DNA of 64,000 bases from positions 1,994,833 through 2,058,832 of the forward strand of contig LR698958.1 in the NCBI GenBank assembly GCA_902381685.1. The letters are read 5' to 3'. The translations under genes were made by a program, and so were the position numbers. The stretch comes from Lachnospiraceae bacterium (GTDB lineage: Bacteria > Bacillota > Clostridia > Lachnospirales > Lachnospiraceae). The number at the start of each line of letters is the position of its first letter. Position 1 is the stretch's first letter. Below, piece by piece: positions 8,712-16,859 of the stretch. The notes beneath the pieces were generated by a model. It worked only from the letters and a program-made list of their open reading frames with translations. It had not been told where the DNA came from and did no database searches.

Positions 8712-8903
8712 CTATACTCGAAATGTTTCCAGATACTCATCAAATATATCCAAATCAACCAGTACCATACGATCTATCTTTAAAATAGCTCTGGCATCTT
8801 TTGCTAACGTCTGAAACTTATTCATTCCCATGCTATACATTTCTGCACCTTCTTTATATCTGACCAATCTTTTCCTTTCTAATTTTTTTGGCGTCCTCTG
8901 CAT
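8712..8903 (-). CDS. xis: DUF6462-type excisionase-like protein
   Basis: A 63-residue basic protein (KRLVRYKEGAEMYSMGMNKF; then MVLVDLDIFDEYLETFRV) that fits the small winged-helix family found next to Tn916-like integrases in Lachnospiraceae. Expected role: architectural DNA-bending protein that directs the integrase to excision. Its place immediately upstream of the RHH protein and integrase supports this. Confidence 0.82.
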   Translation of the reverse strand: MQRTPKKLERKRLVRYKEGAEMYSMGMNKFQTLAKDARAILKIDRMVLVDLDIFDEYLETFRV

Positions 8904-8994
8904 TACATCATTCTCCCTTAAGTATTTGTAAACATATATAGCTTCACTACCATTACTTTTCTAACATCCTGCAGGCGGCTGTCGGAGAATAGCC

Positions 8995-9099
8995 TCATTG
9001 GTATCTCACCATCTTTTCAGACCGGAGCAGCCTCTCCGGAAGTATCATTATCAAAAACAGGATCTTCGCCACAAAGTTCCCACACTCTGCTCGCAGCAT
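8995..9099 (-). CDS. Possible 34-residue peptide
   Basis: An ATG at 9097-9099 opens a 34-codon frame (MLRAECGNFVAKILFLIM then ILPERLLRSEKMVRYQ) to a TGA at 8995. An AGGAGC lies 12 bases upstream, a little far. The middle is hydrophobic with basic ends, like a small membrane peptide. It occupies an otherwise gene-free stretch; it could equally be non-coding structured DNA. Confidence 0.35.
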   Translation of the reverse strand: MLRAECGNFVAKILFLIMILPERLLRSEKMVRYQ

Positions 9100-9149
9100 A
9101 ATATTTCTTCGCTCCTATTCATCTTCAAATTTCTTATCTATATATACAA

Positions 9150-9174
9150 ACTTTACGACATCATGTCGGAAAGT
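9150..9174. promoter_or_regulatory. 25-base imperfect palindrome, copy 1
   Basis: Symmetric halves ACTTTnCGACAT and ATGTCGnAAAGT flank a central base. The same 25-mer, with two changes, lies at 53258-53282 upstream of Maff2, about 44 kb away. Good candidate for a binding site of an element-encoded regulator. The regulator is unknown. Confidence 0.5.
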
Positions 9175-9314
9175 GAAAATTGATTCTGAATCATCCTGGC
9201 GTATTTGCTCCCCGGCTCCACTGTTTTCTTTTGTCCTGCAGGATAAAATATTCAATTTTCAAGGTTCAATTCGCTCAAACGTAGAAATAGAAAGGGAATA
9301 TATCCACCCTTAAG

Positions 9315-9566
9315 CTATAGCTGGATCTCAAAATCCAGAATCTTTGTAATCAGCTTTGTCTCTAATCGTCGTTTCATATATTCATCGGTTACATAATAGG
9401 TTCTTCCAAATTCATCCTTGTATTCTCTCTTGCACTCACTTTGAATAAACGGCTGAAAATAGCACAATATCTGATTAATCGCATCGACATCACCTTTGAT
9501 AGCCGCTTGGATAGTTTCAAATTCTGGCAGTTGTCTATGTTTCTTTGAATTCATCTGTAATTTCAC
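9315..9566 (-). CDS. Helix-turn-helix protein, Tn916 Orf8-like
   Basis: An 83-residue protein with FETIQAAIKGDVDAINQILC and TYYVTDEYMKRRLETKLITK, the pattern of Tn916 Orf8-type regulators. It overlaps the upstream sigma-like gene by ATGA (9563-9566), so the two are translationally coupled. In Tn916 the equivalent pair controls expression of transfer and excision functions; the same is likely here. Confidence 0.85.
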   Translation of the reverse strand: MKLQMNSKKHRQLPEFETIQAAIKGDVDAINQILCYFQPFIQSECKREYKDEFGRTYYVTDEYMKRRLETKLITKILDFEIQL

Positions 9567-9973
9567 TCCATCAATTTTCTCAAAAGCTTTAATGAATCAT
9601 CTTTGTGATAATGTACAGTACTCTGCACCAATTTCAGGCAGGCGGCAATTTCTTTCTCTGTCATATCCAAAAAATAAAGCATTAGAATAATTTCTCTCTT
9701 TTTTGATGGAAGTTTTTTCAATGCTTTACTGATCCACTCATCACGAACAGGAATCTGCCTGCCCATAACGGTAAAATAATCTGCCATATTATAATCATCG
9801 CAGTAATACAGAGAATCCATATCTTTCTGCAGAAGTTCAGAAAAGGTCACTTCCCGCGTTCTCTGCCGCTCCAGCTCATCAAAATAGTTCAGTGCTTCAC
9901 CATGCATAACTTTAATGCAATAAGCACAAAATCTTCTCCGCACGATTTCTTTGTCCTGACGGTTAAGTGTCAT
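9563..9973 (-). CDS. Sigma-70-like factor, Tn916 Orf7-like
   Basis: A 136-residue protein whose C-terminal half is a sigma region 4 helix-turn-helix (WISKALKKLPSKKREIILML; DMTEKEIAACLKLVQSTVHY). It lacks a region 2 of normal length, like Tn916 Orf7. First gene of the regulatory pair ending at 9315. Confidence 0.87.
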   Translation of the reverse strand: MTLNRQDKEIVRRRFCAYCIKVMHGEALNYFDELERQRTREVTFSELLQKDMDSLYYCDDYNMADYFTVMGRQIPVRDEWISKALKKLPSKKREIILMLYFLDMTEKEIAACLKLVQSTVHYHKDDSLKLLRKLME

Positions 9974-10530
9974 AGGGGATCACCTCCCCTCTGCATAAAG
10001 CCGTAATAAAAAATGTCTGATCCTCCCTTTCACAGCGAGGACAGATTATATCGACAAAAAAATCGAAAAAAAGTGAAATTTAAGTGAAAAACTTTTTCTG
10101 GCTTCTACCATTTTTATCATCATTACTTTTATATTATTATGCATTACAATTGTAATTATTGATTTACCATTTAACTTAATCATGAACCATGGTATAAAAA
10201 TACTTCTTGCCCTTAATTACTTCTAATCTTTTCATAGTGTAACTATTAATGCTGTCTTTCCCCTAATAAAGTCATGTCTCAGACAAGACTTCCAGTAGTG
10301 GTATTTGGACAATATTGAATTTAAAGAATGAATATAAATCAATGAGAATAGCCATAATAATTAATAAAAAACCAGGAAGTTTCATAACTTCCTGGCACAA
10401 GTTATTAAAGTTATAATTAAAAAACTTCACATAAATCTCTATTTTTTAATTCATAACATCATTATTTTATAAAATCATGTCAAAATATATATTACTAATC
10501 GTGAAAAGAAACAAAGATATTCTATCAAAA
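9974..10530. other. Gene-free stretch upstream of the sigma gene
   Basis: No gene seen. It has a hairpin with TCCTC/GAGGA arms near 10021-10040 just upstream of the sigma gene, a perfect palindrome ATTACAATTGTAAT (10143-10156) that could be an operator, and the terminator at 10366-10395. The junction between element backbone and AT-rich cargo probably lies here. Confidence 0.5.
10366..10395 (-). terminator. Terminator of the peptide-modification operon
   Basis: A 10-bp perfect stem (CCAGGAAGTT at 10372-10381, complement at 10386-10395, loop TCAT). On the minus strand it is followed by TTTTTTATT. It lies 136 bases after the last radical SAM gene. Confidence 0.85.
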
Positions 10531-11772
10531 CTAATAGTTTATTTCCTTTTCCCATACACGTCGCATAAGAATTGGTTTTAACCTTTCACATCGCGAATTA
10601 AATGCAGCTTCTGTATTAATATCAAACAATTCCCCTGGACAAGTCCAACAAAACAATTTAACCGGACATTTCTGACATCTAGGCAAATTAATTGGCGCTA
10701 CTTCTGCGATAAAATCACATAAATATTGATCTGCTGATTTATCTGTTATATCAAAAAGTGATTCAACATTTAAAATATTACCTAAAATACACGTGTCAAG
10801 TATAAAATTGGGACAAGGATATATATTTCCATTGCATCCGATAAATAGTTCTCTTTTTCCGGCACTACATATCCCAATTGAGAACGTCTTTTTATAATCT
10901 TCTACTAAATAATCATTTGGGATATAATAATCCGTTTTACTCGTTTCAGAAATAATATTTCTATTTTCAGCCCCTCTTCCTTTCGGCGAAAATATTCTAC
11001 ATACCGGAGTTGTATTTAATTGTTTATTTAATTCATAAAATCGTTCTTTCAAGTGCTCATTTTTATCTGAAAAGACCATTGATAAATTAATATGTTCTGC
11101 TCCGTATTCTTTTAACAATTTAATTTTGGAACATACTTTTTCAAAAACGCCTTTCCCTCTAATTATGGCACAAGATTCTTCATCTACTCCATCAATACTA
11201 ATTTCAAAATGTTCACAATGCTTAACTAAAGACTCGACATTTCTCTCATTTATTAATAATGCATTTGTTGATAAAATAATATTTCCCGAATATCTTTGAT
11301 CTAAATATTCTAACAGTTCAAAAAAATCATCTCTAATCATTGGTTCACCACCGCTAAGCATAATATTTAACGGATTCCACTCAATAACTGTATCCAAAGC
11401 CCGCTTCATCTGCAGAGTAGTTAACTCCTCAATAACATTATCCCCGGCGGAAACACAACAGTGCTTACACCTCAAATTACACCTGTTAGTCATTTGAATA
11501 GAAACTATTTTATTATCCAAACGCTTTTCTTCATCCGATTCGCATAAAATACCACAATCTTCTAACGTTTGAATTGTATTTTTCACAAAAATATAATCTT
11601 CTTTTTCTTCAAAACTGTTCTCCAGTTCTTCTATTTTTTTCCCACTCTTTATTATCTCTTGAATAACTTCATAAACTTCTCTCGACATTCGCATCCACTC
11701 ACCGCTAATTCTATTAGCTAAGATTATCTTGTTCTGGTTCTCAATTATTTCTGTGCTTTTTGCGATTAACAT
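10531..11772 (-). CDS. Radical SAM/SPASM peptide-modifying enzyme with N-terminal recognition domain
   Basis: A 413-residue enzyme. Residues 1-80 look like a PqqD-like precursor-recognition domain (ILANRISGEWMRMSREVYEV). The radical SAM cluster motif CNLRCKHC is at Cys98/102/105, with the SAM-binding LSGGEP following. The C-terminal SPASM domain has Cys in GICSAGK, CNGNIYPCPNF and CQKCPVKLFCWTCPG, giving ligands for auxiliary iron-sulphur clusters. Family role: forms C-S or C-C cross-links, or epimers, in ribosomal peptides. It overlaps the upstream ABC exporter by 7 bases and ends the operon, so it presumably acts on the precursor at 14683-14838. The chemistry cannot be told from sequence. 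Confidence 0.9.
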   Translation of the reverse strand: MLIAKSTEIIENQNKIILANRISGEWMRMSREVYEVIQEIIKSGKKIEELENSFEEKEDYIFVKNTIQTLEDCGILCESDEEKRLDNKIVSIQMTNRCNLRCKHCCVSAGDNVIEELTTLQMKRALDTVIEWNPLNIMLSGGEPMIRDDFFELLEYLDQRYSGNIILSTNALLINERNVESLVKHCEHFEISIDGVDEESCAIIRGKGVFEKVCSKIKLLKEYGAEHINLSMVFSDKNEHLKERFYELNKQLNTTPVCRIFSPKGRGAENRNIISETSKTDYYIPNDYLVEDYKKTFSIGICSAGKRELFIGCNGNIYPCPNFILDTCILGNILNVESLFDITDKSADQYLCDFIAEVAPINLPRCQKCPVKLFCWTCPGELFDINTEAAFNSRCERLKPILMRRVWEKEINY

Positions 11773-13496
11773 ATTTTCTCTCCTTCGTCTGTATTATCTA
11801 ATTTTTTATAAAACCCATTCTTACTCAGCAAATAATCTTCTGTACCACTTTCAACAATTTCTCCTTTATGCATTACTATAATGCGATCTGCAGATTTTAT
11901 TGTTGACAATCTATGTGCAATAATAATGACTATTTTATCTTTGAAATAAGAACTAATATTATTCATTATTTCTTTTTGAGAAAGATTATCCAAATTTGAT
12001 GTGGCCTCATCGAATACTATCACATCTGAATCTCTCAAAAGAGCTCTTGCTATCGCTACTCTTTGTTTTTGACCTCCTGATAAATTATTACCCTTTTCTC
12101 CAACATTTTCTTCTTCCTTTTCTTCTATCAACATTTCCAATCCGACGCATTTAATTACTTGATCTATCTTCTCTTGGTCATTCCCCTCATTTCCCATTTT
12201 TATATTATCTATTATACTAGAATTAAATAAAAACGGTTCTTGGCACACAATGGTTATGTTATTTCGCACACTCTTTATGTTTAGTTTTTCATATGGCCAA
12301 AAATTAAAATATATATTTCCAGACTTCGGTTTCCATAATCCATACAATATGTTCAATATAGTAGATTTTCCGCATCCACTTTCTCCTACTATTGCTGTGA
12401 TACTATTTTTCTCAAATTCAATGTTAATATTTTTTAAAACATCTTTTTCAGAATATCTAAAACTGACATTTTCAAAAGATATCTTATCAATTTTATCTAT
12501 TCTTTCTTTTTTCTTGTCATCCTCAATAGTATCAATTCGATCTAACTCGCCATATATTCGGTTTAATGCAACTTCGATTTGTTTTATCTCTATATTTGAA
12601 TTTGCAATCAAAACGCACGGTGCAATTAACATATTTACATATTGAATAAAAGCAATTAACTCTCCTAATGTTAATCTTGCATTTATTATCATTATTCCCC
12701 CTACCAGATAGCTAGCAACTAAACTAAAAGATTGCAAAAATCCGATAATTTCTCGCTGGTATAAAATAAATTTATTTGTTTTCTTTGATTTTTCACAATA
12801 ATTCTGTTGCTCAGCATTGAAAATCCTCAAAAAAAAGTCTGCTACATCAGACAAAATCACTGTCTTTAAGTTAGAAACAAATTGCTCTTGCAAATTGGAT
12901 AATTCACCTATAACATCTCTTACATTTCTAATTGCAGTTGTTATTTTAACAGACATAAATTTTTGAAATATTATCATCAATATTTGAATTATTCCCACAA
13001 GAAATAACATTTCTATATTCAATCTTAATAGAATAACAAATACAACAACAGCAGTTATTACATTCATTATTAACTCTAAGAAAAATTCAATTCCAAAACT
13101 CTCCAGTTGATAGATATCATTATCCAAAATGTATAATATCTCTCCGGTACCTTGTCCAGAAATATAAGTACCTTGTGCTCTGGCCAATTTTTCCATTAGA
13201 GTTTTTTTTAATTTTGTAGCAGTAACCAATTTTAATGTCTCAAAATAATTATTCGTACGTATATTTAAAATTCGAACTATAATATTGCATAAAATATAGC
13301 TTCCTGTCATAATAAATAGTATATTTATACTTTTCCCACCGATCCCCTTATCTATTAAATATGATAGAATCTTAGGTTGAATCACATTTAAAGCAGATGT
13401 CAAAATCATGAATATAAACATCAATAGAATTTTCCATCCTCCACTCTTTATTACCAACCTAACATATCTTTTAATTTGAGTATTTTTCCATTTCAT
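11766..13496 (-). CDS. ABC exporter (fused membrane and ATPase domains), probable peptide transporter
   Basis: A 576-residue half-transporter. Six-helix exporter domain (about 15-310) then ATPase domain with Walker A GESGCGKST, signature NLSGGQKQR, Walker B DVIVFDEA and the switch His in IIAHRLST. There is no N-terminal C39 peptidase, so leader removal must be done by another protein, and the S8 protease encoded just upstream is the obvious candidate. It exports the mature peptide (inference from operon). Usual length for the family. Confidence 0.9.
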   Translation of the reverse strand: MKWKNTQIKRYVRLVIKSGGWKILLMFIFMILTSALNVIQPKILSYLIDKGIGGKSINILFIMTGSYILCNIIVRILNIRTNNYFETLKLVTATKLKKTLMEKLARAQGTYISGQGTGEILYILDNDIYQLESFGIEFFLELIMNVITAVVVFVILLRLNIEMLFLVGIIQILMIIFQKFMSVKITTAIRNVRDVIGELSNLQEQFVSNLKTVILSDVADFFLRIFNAEQQNYCEKSKKTNKFILYQREIIGFLQSFSLVASYLVGGIMIINARLTLGELIAFIQYVNMLIAPCVLIANSNIEIKQIEVALNRIYGELDRIDTIEDDKKKERIDKIDKISFENVSFRYSEKDVLKNINIEFEKNSITAIVGESGCGKSTILNILYGLWKPKSGNIYFNFWPYEKLNIKSVRNNITIVCQEPFLFNSSIIDNIKMGNEGNDQEKIDQVIKCVGLEMLIEEKEEENVGEKGNNLSGGQKQRVAIARALLRDSDVIVFDEATSNLDNLSQKEIMNNISSYFKDKIVIIIAHRLSTIKSADRIIVMHKGEIVESGTEDYLLSKNGFYKKLDNTDEGEKIC

Positions 13497-13598
13497 TTAC
13501 TACCCCCTAATATATCGCTTTGAATTGCTCTTTTATCTTAGAATTAAAATTTTGTCACCTCTAAACATTCAGCGCATAGTCTATCACTTATTTAATTT

Positions 13599-14621
13599 CT
13601 AATTATTAATATAACTTTCTACTAATTCCGTTATATGGTAAACAGTATAAAAATTTTCTCGAGAAATCATTGTATAATCAGGAACTGTAAATCCAATTTC
13701 TTTTTCTAGTAATTTAAGGATCTCAAAACAATTGCTGTAATGTATTCGACCACGATTTGATAATAGCAACATTCCCTTTAGCATTTCTTCTTTATCGTTA
13801 TTCAAGTAATTCTCTAATATTTGCACAACATAACTACATAATCTCTTATCTACTTTGTCTAATAGCGGTTCTCTTTCAGGTAATCTTCTACTTTTTCTCA
13901 AATTCAAGTTACACCATATTTTTTTTTCTGACATTTGTTGTAACTTAGCAAATATTAGCTCCTTATTTTTAAGGCCATACATTTTCATAAGCAATGCAAT
14001 TATTCCTGTTAATCTAGCAGCGGCATAGCTATTGCTCTTCCCAAACATAGAATATGTATTTTCAATATTACAGTGTAAATACGGTGTGCTATCTACAACT
14101 CCTTGAATTCTTCGATAAGGATTAAACCAAATAGCATCTACAGTATCTAGTATTGCTCCCTGCACGCCAATACACTCTCTGAATGCAGCAGGATAACTAA
14201 TTCTTTTATTATTTTCAAGAGATACAACTACTATTTTCCCTTGTAAGCTCAAACCTTTAATAATATGTTTCAAATTTCGTAAATCTGTCCATTGATTAAC
14301 TGATAAACTCAAATTAACTATATCTATTGGTAAATTTAAAATATAGTTCAACACTGTTTCCAAAATACATAAATTACTACTTCCGTCTTTGTTCACGATA
14401 CAAAACGAATATATCTCAATGTTTTTACATTCCTTTTTTATTACTGATGCACATCCTGTACCATGTCCAATTAAATCATCGCTAACTTGTTCTTTCTTTT
14501 TTAAAACTTCATATTTTCCATTATAATTTTTCACATAATATTGTTGTTTAATTATATCTTTTAAAAAGTTGTGTTTAACATTTACACCTGTATCCACCAA
14601 GGCAATCTTTATATTTTTCAT
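13599..14621 (-). CDS. S8 (subtilisin-like) protease of the peptide locus
   Basis: About 340 residues from the ATG at 14621 (MKNIKIALVDTGVNV). An upstream in-frame extension only reads through the precursor gene's other frame and the terminator, so I reject it. Catalytic triad: Asp10 (ALVDTGV), His53 (GHGTGCASV), Ser198 (KSNSYAAARLTG, a variant of GTSxAAP); oxyanion Asn in SLENN. No signal peptide, so it should act in the cytoplasm. A C-terminal helical extension of about 100 residues is present. By analogy with LanP and similar enzymes it may trim the modified precursor before export. No canonical ribosome binding site: the nearest GGAGG is 19 bases away, inside the terminator hairpin. Confidence 0.85.
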   Translation of the reverse strand: MKNIKIALVDTGVNVKHNFLKDIIKQQYYVKNYNGKYEVLKKKEQVSDDLIGHGTGCASVIKKECKNIEIYSFCIVNKDGSSNLCILETVLNYILNLPIDIVNLSLSVNQWTDLRNLKHIIKGLSLQGKIVVVSLENNKRISYPAAFRECIGVQGAILDTVDAIWFNPYRRIQGVVDSTPYLHCNIENTYSMFGKSNSYAAARLTGIIALLMKMYGLKNKELIFAKLQQMSEKKIWCNLNLRKSRRLPEREPLLDKVDKRLCSYVVQILENYLNNDKEEMLKGMLLLSNRGRIHYSNCFEILKLLEKEIGFTVPDYTMISRENFYTVYHITELVESYINN

Positions 14622-14629
14622 ATTTTCAA

Positions 14630-14655
14630 AAAGGCAGCTGCCTCCAGCTGCCTTT
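14630..14655 (-). terminator. Terminator or attenuator between precursor and protease genes
   Basis: A perfect 11-bp stem (AAAGGCAGCTG at 14630-14640 with complement at 14645-14655, 4-base loop). It lies 28 bases after the precursor stop and just before the protease start, followed on the minus strand by TTTTT-containing sequence. Partial read-through would give much more precursor than enzyme. It also contains the only GGAGG near the protease start. Confidence 0.85.
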
Positions 14656-14682
14656 CTCCTTTTTTGCGTTATTACATGTTTA

Positions 14683-14838
14683 CTAATATTTCCATGTTTT
14701 GTAATAACGGGGTTTTCCACTCGTTTTGCAGTCATAAGTACAATCATATGCACCCTCCTGACCAGCATACTTGCAAGGATCGCTCTGCATAGTTACCTGT
14801 GCAAGTTTTTTGTCCTTGATAGCCTTAATCTTTAACAT
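14683..14838 (-). CDS. Ribosomal peptide precursor, 51 residues
   Basis: An ATG at 14836-14838 with a strong AAAGGAG site opens a 51-codon frame: a basic leader-like N-terminus (MLKIKAIKDKKLAQVTMQSD), then a core-like part with three Cys (C22, C33, C37; YDCTYDCKTSGKPRYY) and a W/K/Y-rich tail (KTWKY). It sits between a radical SAM gene upstream and the protease, exporter and second radical SAM gene downstream, with a terminator after it. This is the standard position of a RiPP precursor. I do not recognise its family. Cys and aromatic/Lys residues are the likely modification sites (inference). Confidence 0.8.
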   Translation of the reverse strand: MLKIKAIKDKKLAQVTMQSDPCKYAGQEGAYDCTYDCKTSGKPRYYKTWKY

Positions 14839-14902
14839 GGTATCACTCCTTTCTAAATAATCTTTATACTAAAAGCTTTTGCTTTAGTATCTGATAAAAA
14901 CA

Positions 14903-15907
14903 TTAACAAATTCCATTTACTTCATATAGAATATTAGTTAAATTACATTCGATTTCTGTTGGTCTATGAAAGTCACCAGTAGCCAGTTTATTAATCAATG
15001 AGCATCTTGCTGCTGAACAATAATTTTTGACATCACAATATTGGCAACTCTCATAAAGTGAAGAAATATTTTTTTGCAAATTTTGAATTTTTTTTCTATC
15101 TGTTCCTTCATAAACATTACCTATAGAAAACTCTTTATATCCGCAAACAACGGTACACGGATATAAATCTCCTGTATAATATATATGTTTTGTATTCATT
15201 CCTGCAGAGCAATAGGTTCCGCAATAATTTAAAGGTTCACATAGACTAATTTTCAAATCATTGCTCTTTCCATATTTTTTCTTTATTTTTAAAATTTCTA
15301 GTCTCAACTTCTCTACAGATTCTTCATTCCAACTTTTATCAAATATGTCTATGCCTGGAACAATGACTCTAAATCCTTGAAGGATTAGAAATTCGATGTT
15401 ATCGTACAATTCCATAACATTATTGGTATTTACCGTCATTCTAACTCTTAAATCTCTGTTATAATTTAGTAATTTTAACGAGTTCTTTAATGCCAAATCA
15501 AAACTTCCACGTCCATCGCCAAATACTCTCTGTTTATCATGAGATTCTTTTTTACCGTCTAAACTCACAGTAATATCCATGTTATTTTCAACTATAAAAT
15601 CTATTACTTGTTGCGATAACAAAGTTGCATTTGTTGTTGCAGAAAACATTAAACTGCATTGGTTATCAAATTGCTTTTTGATATTATGGATAAAGTACTC
15701 CATTAACTCAACTTGTAAAAATGGTTCTCCCCCATGAAAATTAATAAGAAGTTCGTTATGAGAAGACGGATCAAAGTCATCAATAATAAACTGAATCGTT
15801 TGCTTAGAAATCTCTGGAGACATATGTTTGTTTATTTTTTCTATTCCTTCATAACAGTATTTACATTTCAAATTACAGGCTCCAGTAACCCATATCATGT
15901 AAGCCAT
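14903..15907 (-). CDS. Radical SAM/SPASM peptide maturase
   Basis: A 334-residue enzyme with the cluster motif CNLKCKYC at Cys11/15/18 very close to the N-terminus, so it has no recognition domain of its own. It has INFHGGEPF, and a SPASM domain with Cys in YCGTYCSAGM, DLYPCTVVCG and CQYCDVKNYCSAARC. It starts one base after agrB ends (TGATATG), so it belongs to the agrDB transcript. A hairpin (about 14866-14890) separates it from the precursor gene. It differs in sequence from the other radical SAM enzyme, so two modification steps are likely. Confidence 0.9.
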   Translation of the reverse strand: MAYMIWVTGACNLKCKYCYEGIEKINKHMSPEISKQTIQFIIDDFDPSSHNELLINFHGGEPFLQVELMEYFIHNIKKQFDNQCSLMFSATTNATLLSQQVIDFIVENNMDITVSLDGKKESHDKQRVFGDGRGSFDLALKNSLKLLNYNRDLRVRMTVNTNNVMELYDNIEFLILQGFRVIVPGIDIFDKSWNEESVEKLRLEILKIKKKYGKSNDLKISLCEPLNYCGTYCSAGMNTKHIYYTGDLYPCTVVCGYKEFSIGNVYEGTDRKKIQNLQKNISSLYESCQYCDVKNYCSAARCSLINKLATGDFHRPTEIECNLTNILYEVNGIC

Positions 15908-15908
15908 A

Positions 15909-16478
15909 TCAGCGCCCCCCTACATAATAATTTTTTTGATTTCCTACGCACACTAAAACTGTCGTCATAACAATAGCCGCTACAATTCCTTGATAAAGAA
16001 ATTTGTCATTCATCAATATTCCGATTAAACTTATGAAAATTTCCAAGCACATAACTAATAAAGCTTTTCTTCGAAATACTTTTCTTTCATGAAGCGTAAG
16101 TCTGTGATTATAATTATCAACAGGAACTAATTTGTATAAAAGTGCACCTGCAAAGCCAAGAATCACACAACTATTTCCTTGACTCCACATTGACTGTTTG
16201 AAAGAAAATATGGTAAAAACCATTAGCACTATTGTTATGATATAACATCTTAATATTGTTTTAGCATGATAACCTCCTGCATATGTACGCAAAGGAATGA
16301 ATGCCAAGAGAAAAATGATACTTGATACTGTCTCATTAAAAATTTTTCCCAAAAATAATATGGTAATTACATTGATAAAAAAGTATTCTACTTGGCGTAT
16401 TCCAAATGAAACGACTTCCTTATTTGCAGGATCTATCACATCTGCTTTTACTAATACATCAACGATCTTTTTGTCCAT
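15909..16478 (-). CDS. agrB: AgrB-like autoinducer-processing membrane protease
   Basis: A 189-residue multi-pass membrane protein. The AgrB active-site region is intact: PLRTYAGGYHAKTILRC, with catalytic His and Cys seven residues apart. Several membrane helices follow. Family role: cleaves the AgrD propeptide and forms the thiolactone. It lies directly downstream of agrD and upstream of the radical SAM gene. Confidence 0.93.
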   Translation of the reverse strand: MDKKIVDVLVKADVIDPANKEVVSFGIRQVEYFFINVITILFLGKIFNETVSSIIFLLAFIPLRTYAGGYHAKTILRCYIITIVLMVFTIFSFKQSMWSQGNSCVILGFAGALLYKLVPVDNYNHRLTLHERKVFRRKALLVMCLEIFISLIGILMNDKFLYQGIVAAIVMTTVLVCVGNQKNYYVGGR

Positions 16479-16481
16479 TTA

Positions 16482-16637
16482 TTATTTATACTTTCTTAAT
16501 TTTTCAGCATCTTCTGGTAGTTCAGGCTGAAAAGTAACAAATGGACAAGTCGAATTGACTGTTAAATTAGTAAAGCATAAAGCAATAGCAACTATATACT
16601 TTCCATATTTTTTTATTATATTATTTATCATATCCAT
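16482..16637 (-). CDS. agrD: AgrD-like autoinducing peptide precursor
   Basis: A 51-codon gene: amphipathic N-terminus (MDMINNIIKKYGKYIVAIAL), the AIP region (VNSTCPFVT), then an acidic tail FQPELPEDAEKL that aligns with the DEPEVP tail of staphylococcal AgrD. The expected signal is a thiolactone closed on Cys31, probably ring CPFVT with an N-terminal tail ending ST. The exact N-terminus is not predictable. Preceded by AAAGGG; ends 4 bases before agrB. An alternative start at the third codon (16631) is possible. Confidence 0.88.
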   Translation of the reverse strand: MDMINNIIKKYGKYIVAIALCFTNLTVNSTCPFVTFQPELPEDAEKLRKYK

Positions 16638-16722
16638 TTCATCCCTTTCAATATGTTGCCATTAAGGATTGAACCCTTATTCGCTACTTAAAATATCACA
16701 AATTTCCCACTTTTTTTACAAA

Positions 16723-16755
16723 CGACATAATTACTACATGTTAATGTCATAATTA
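16723..16755 (-). promoter_or_regulatory. Direct repeats upstream of agrD, candidate AgrA (LytTR) sites
   Basis: On the minus strand TAATTATGaC and TAATTATGtC occur 22 bases apart, about 90-120 bases upstream of the agrD start, with an AT-rich -10-like region (near 16688-16700) between. Two direct repeats about two helical turns apart is the usual layout for LytTR response regulators such as AgrA. The sequence is not the S. aureus consensus, as expected for a distant homologue. Confidence 0.55.
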
Positions 16756-16859
16756 ATAGTTTACGACACCTTTTCTGACATAAAATTTTATATAAAACTA
16801 CTCTAATGAGTATTCCGATTTCAAGAAATCATGATTAATAACATAGAAAATCAACGTAT

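Larger units (their letters stand above)
8904..9314. other. Gene-poor stretch between xis and the regulators
   Basis: About 410 bases without a recognised gene, apart from the possible 34-codon frame. It contains a CCGGAG/CTCCGG hairpin (9022-9039), two copies of TCCTGCAGG (8967-8975 and 9234-9242), the 25-base palindrome at 9150-9174, and a 16-base string at 9250-9265 that recurs at 62341-62356. It looks like the control region of the excision module. Confidence 0.5.

Noticed and set aside
14621..14768. S8 protease starting at 14768 (389 residues)
   Set aside because: The extra N-terminus only reads through another frame of the precursor gene and the terminator hairpin; the subtilase domain starts at the ATG at 14621.
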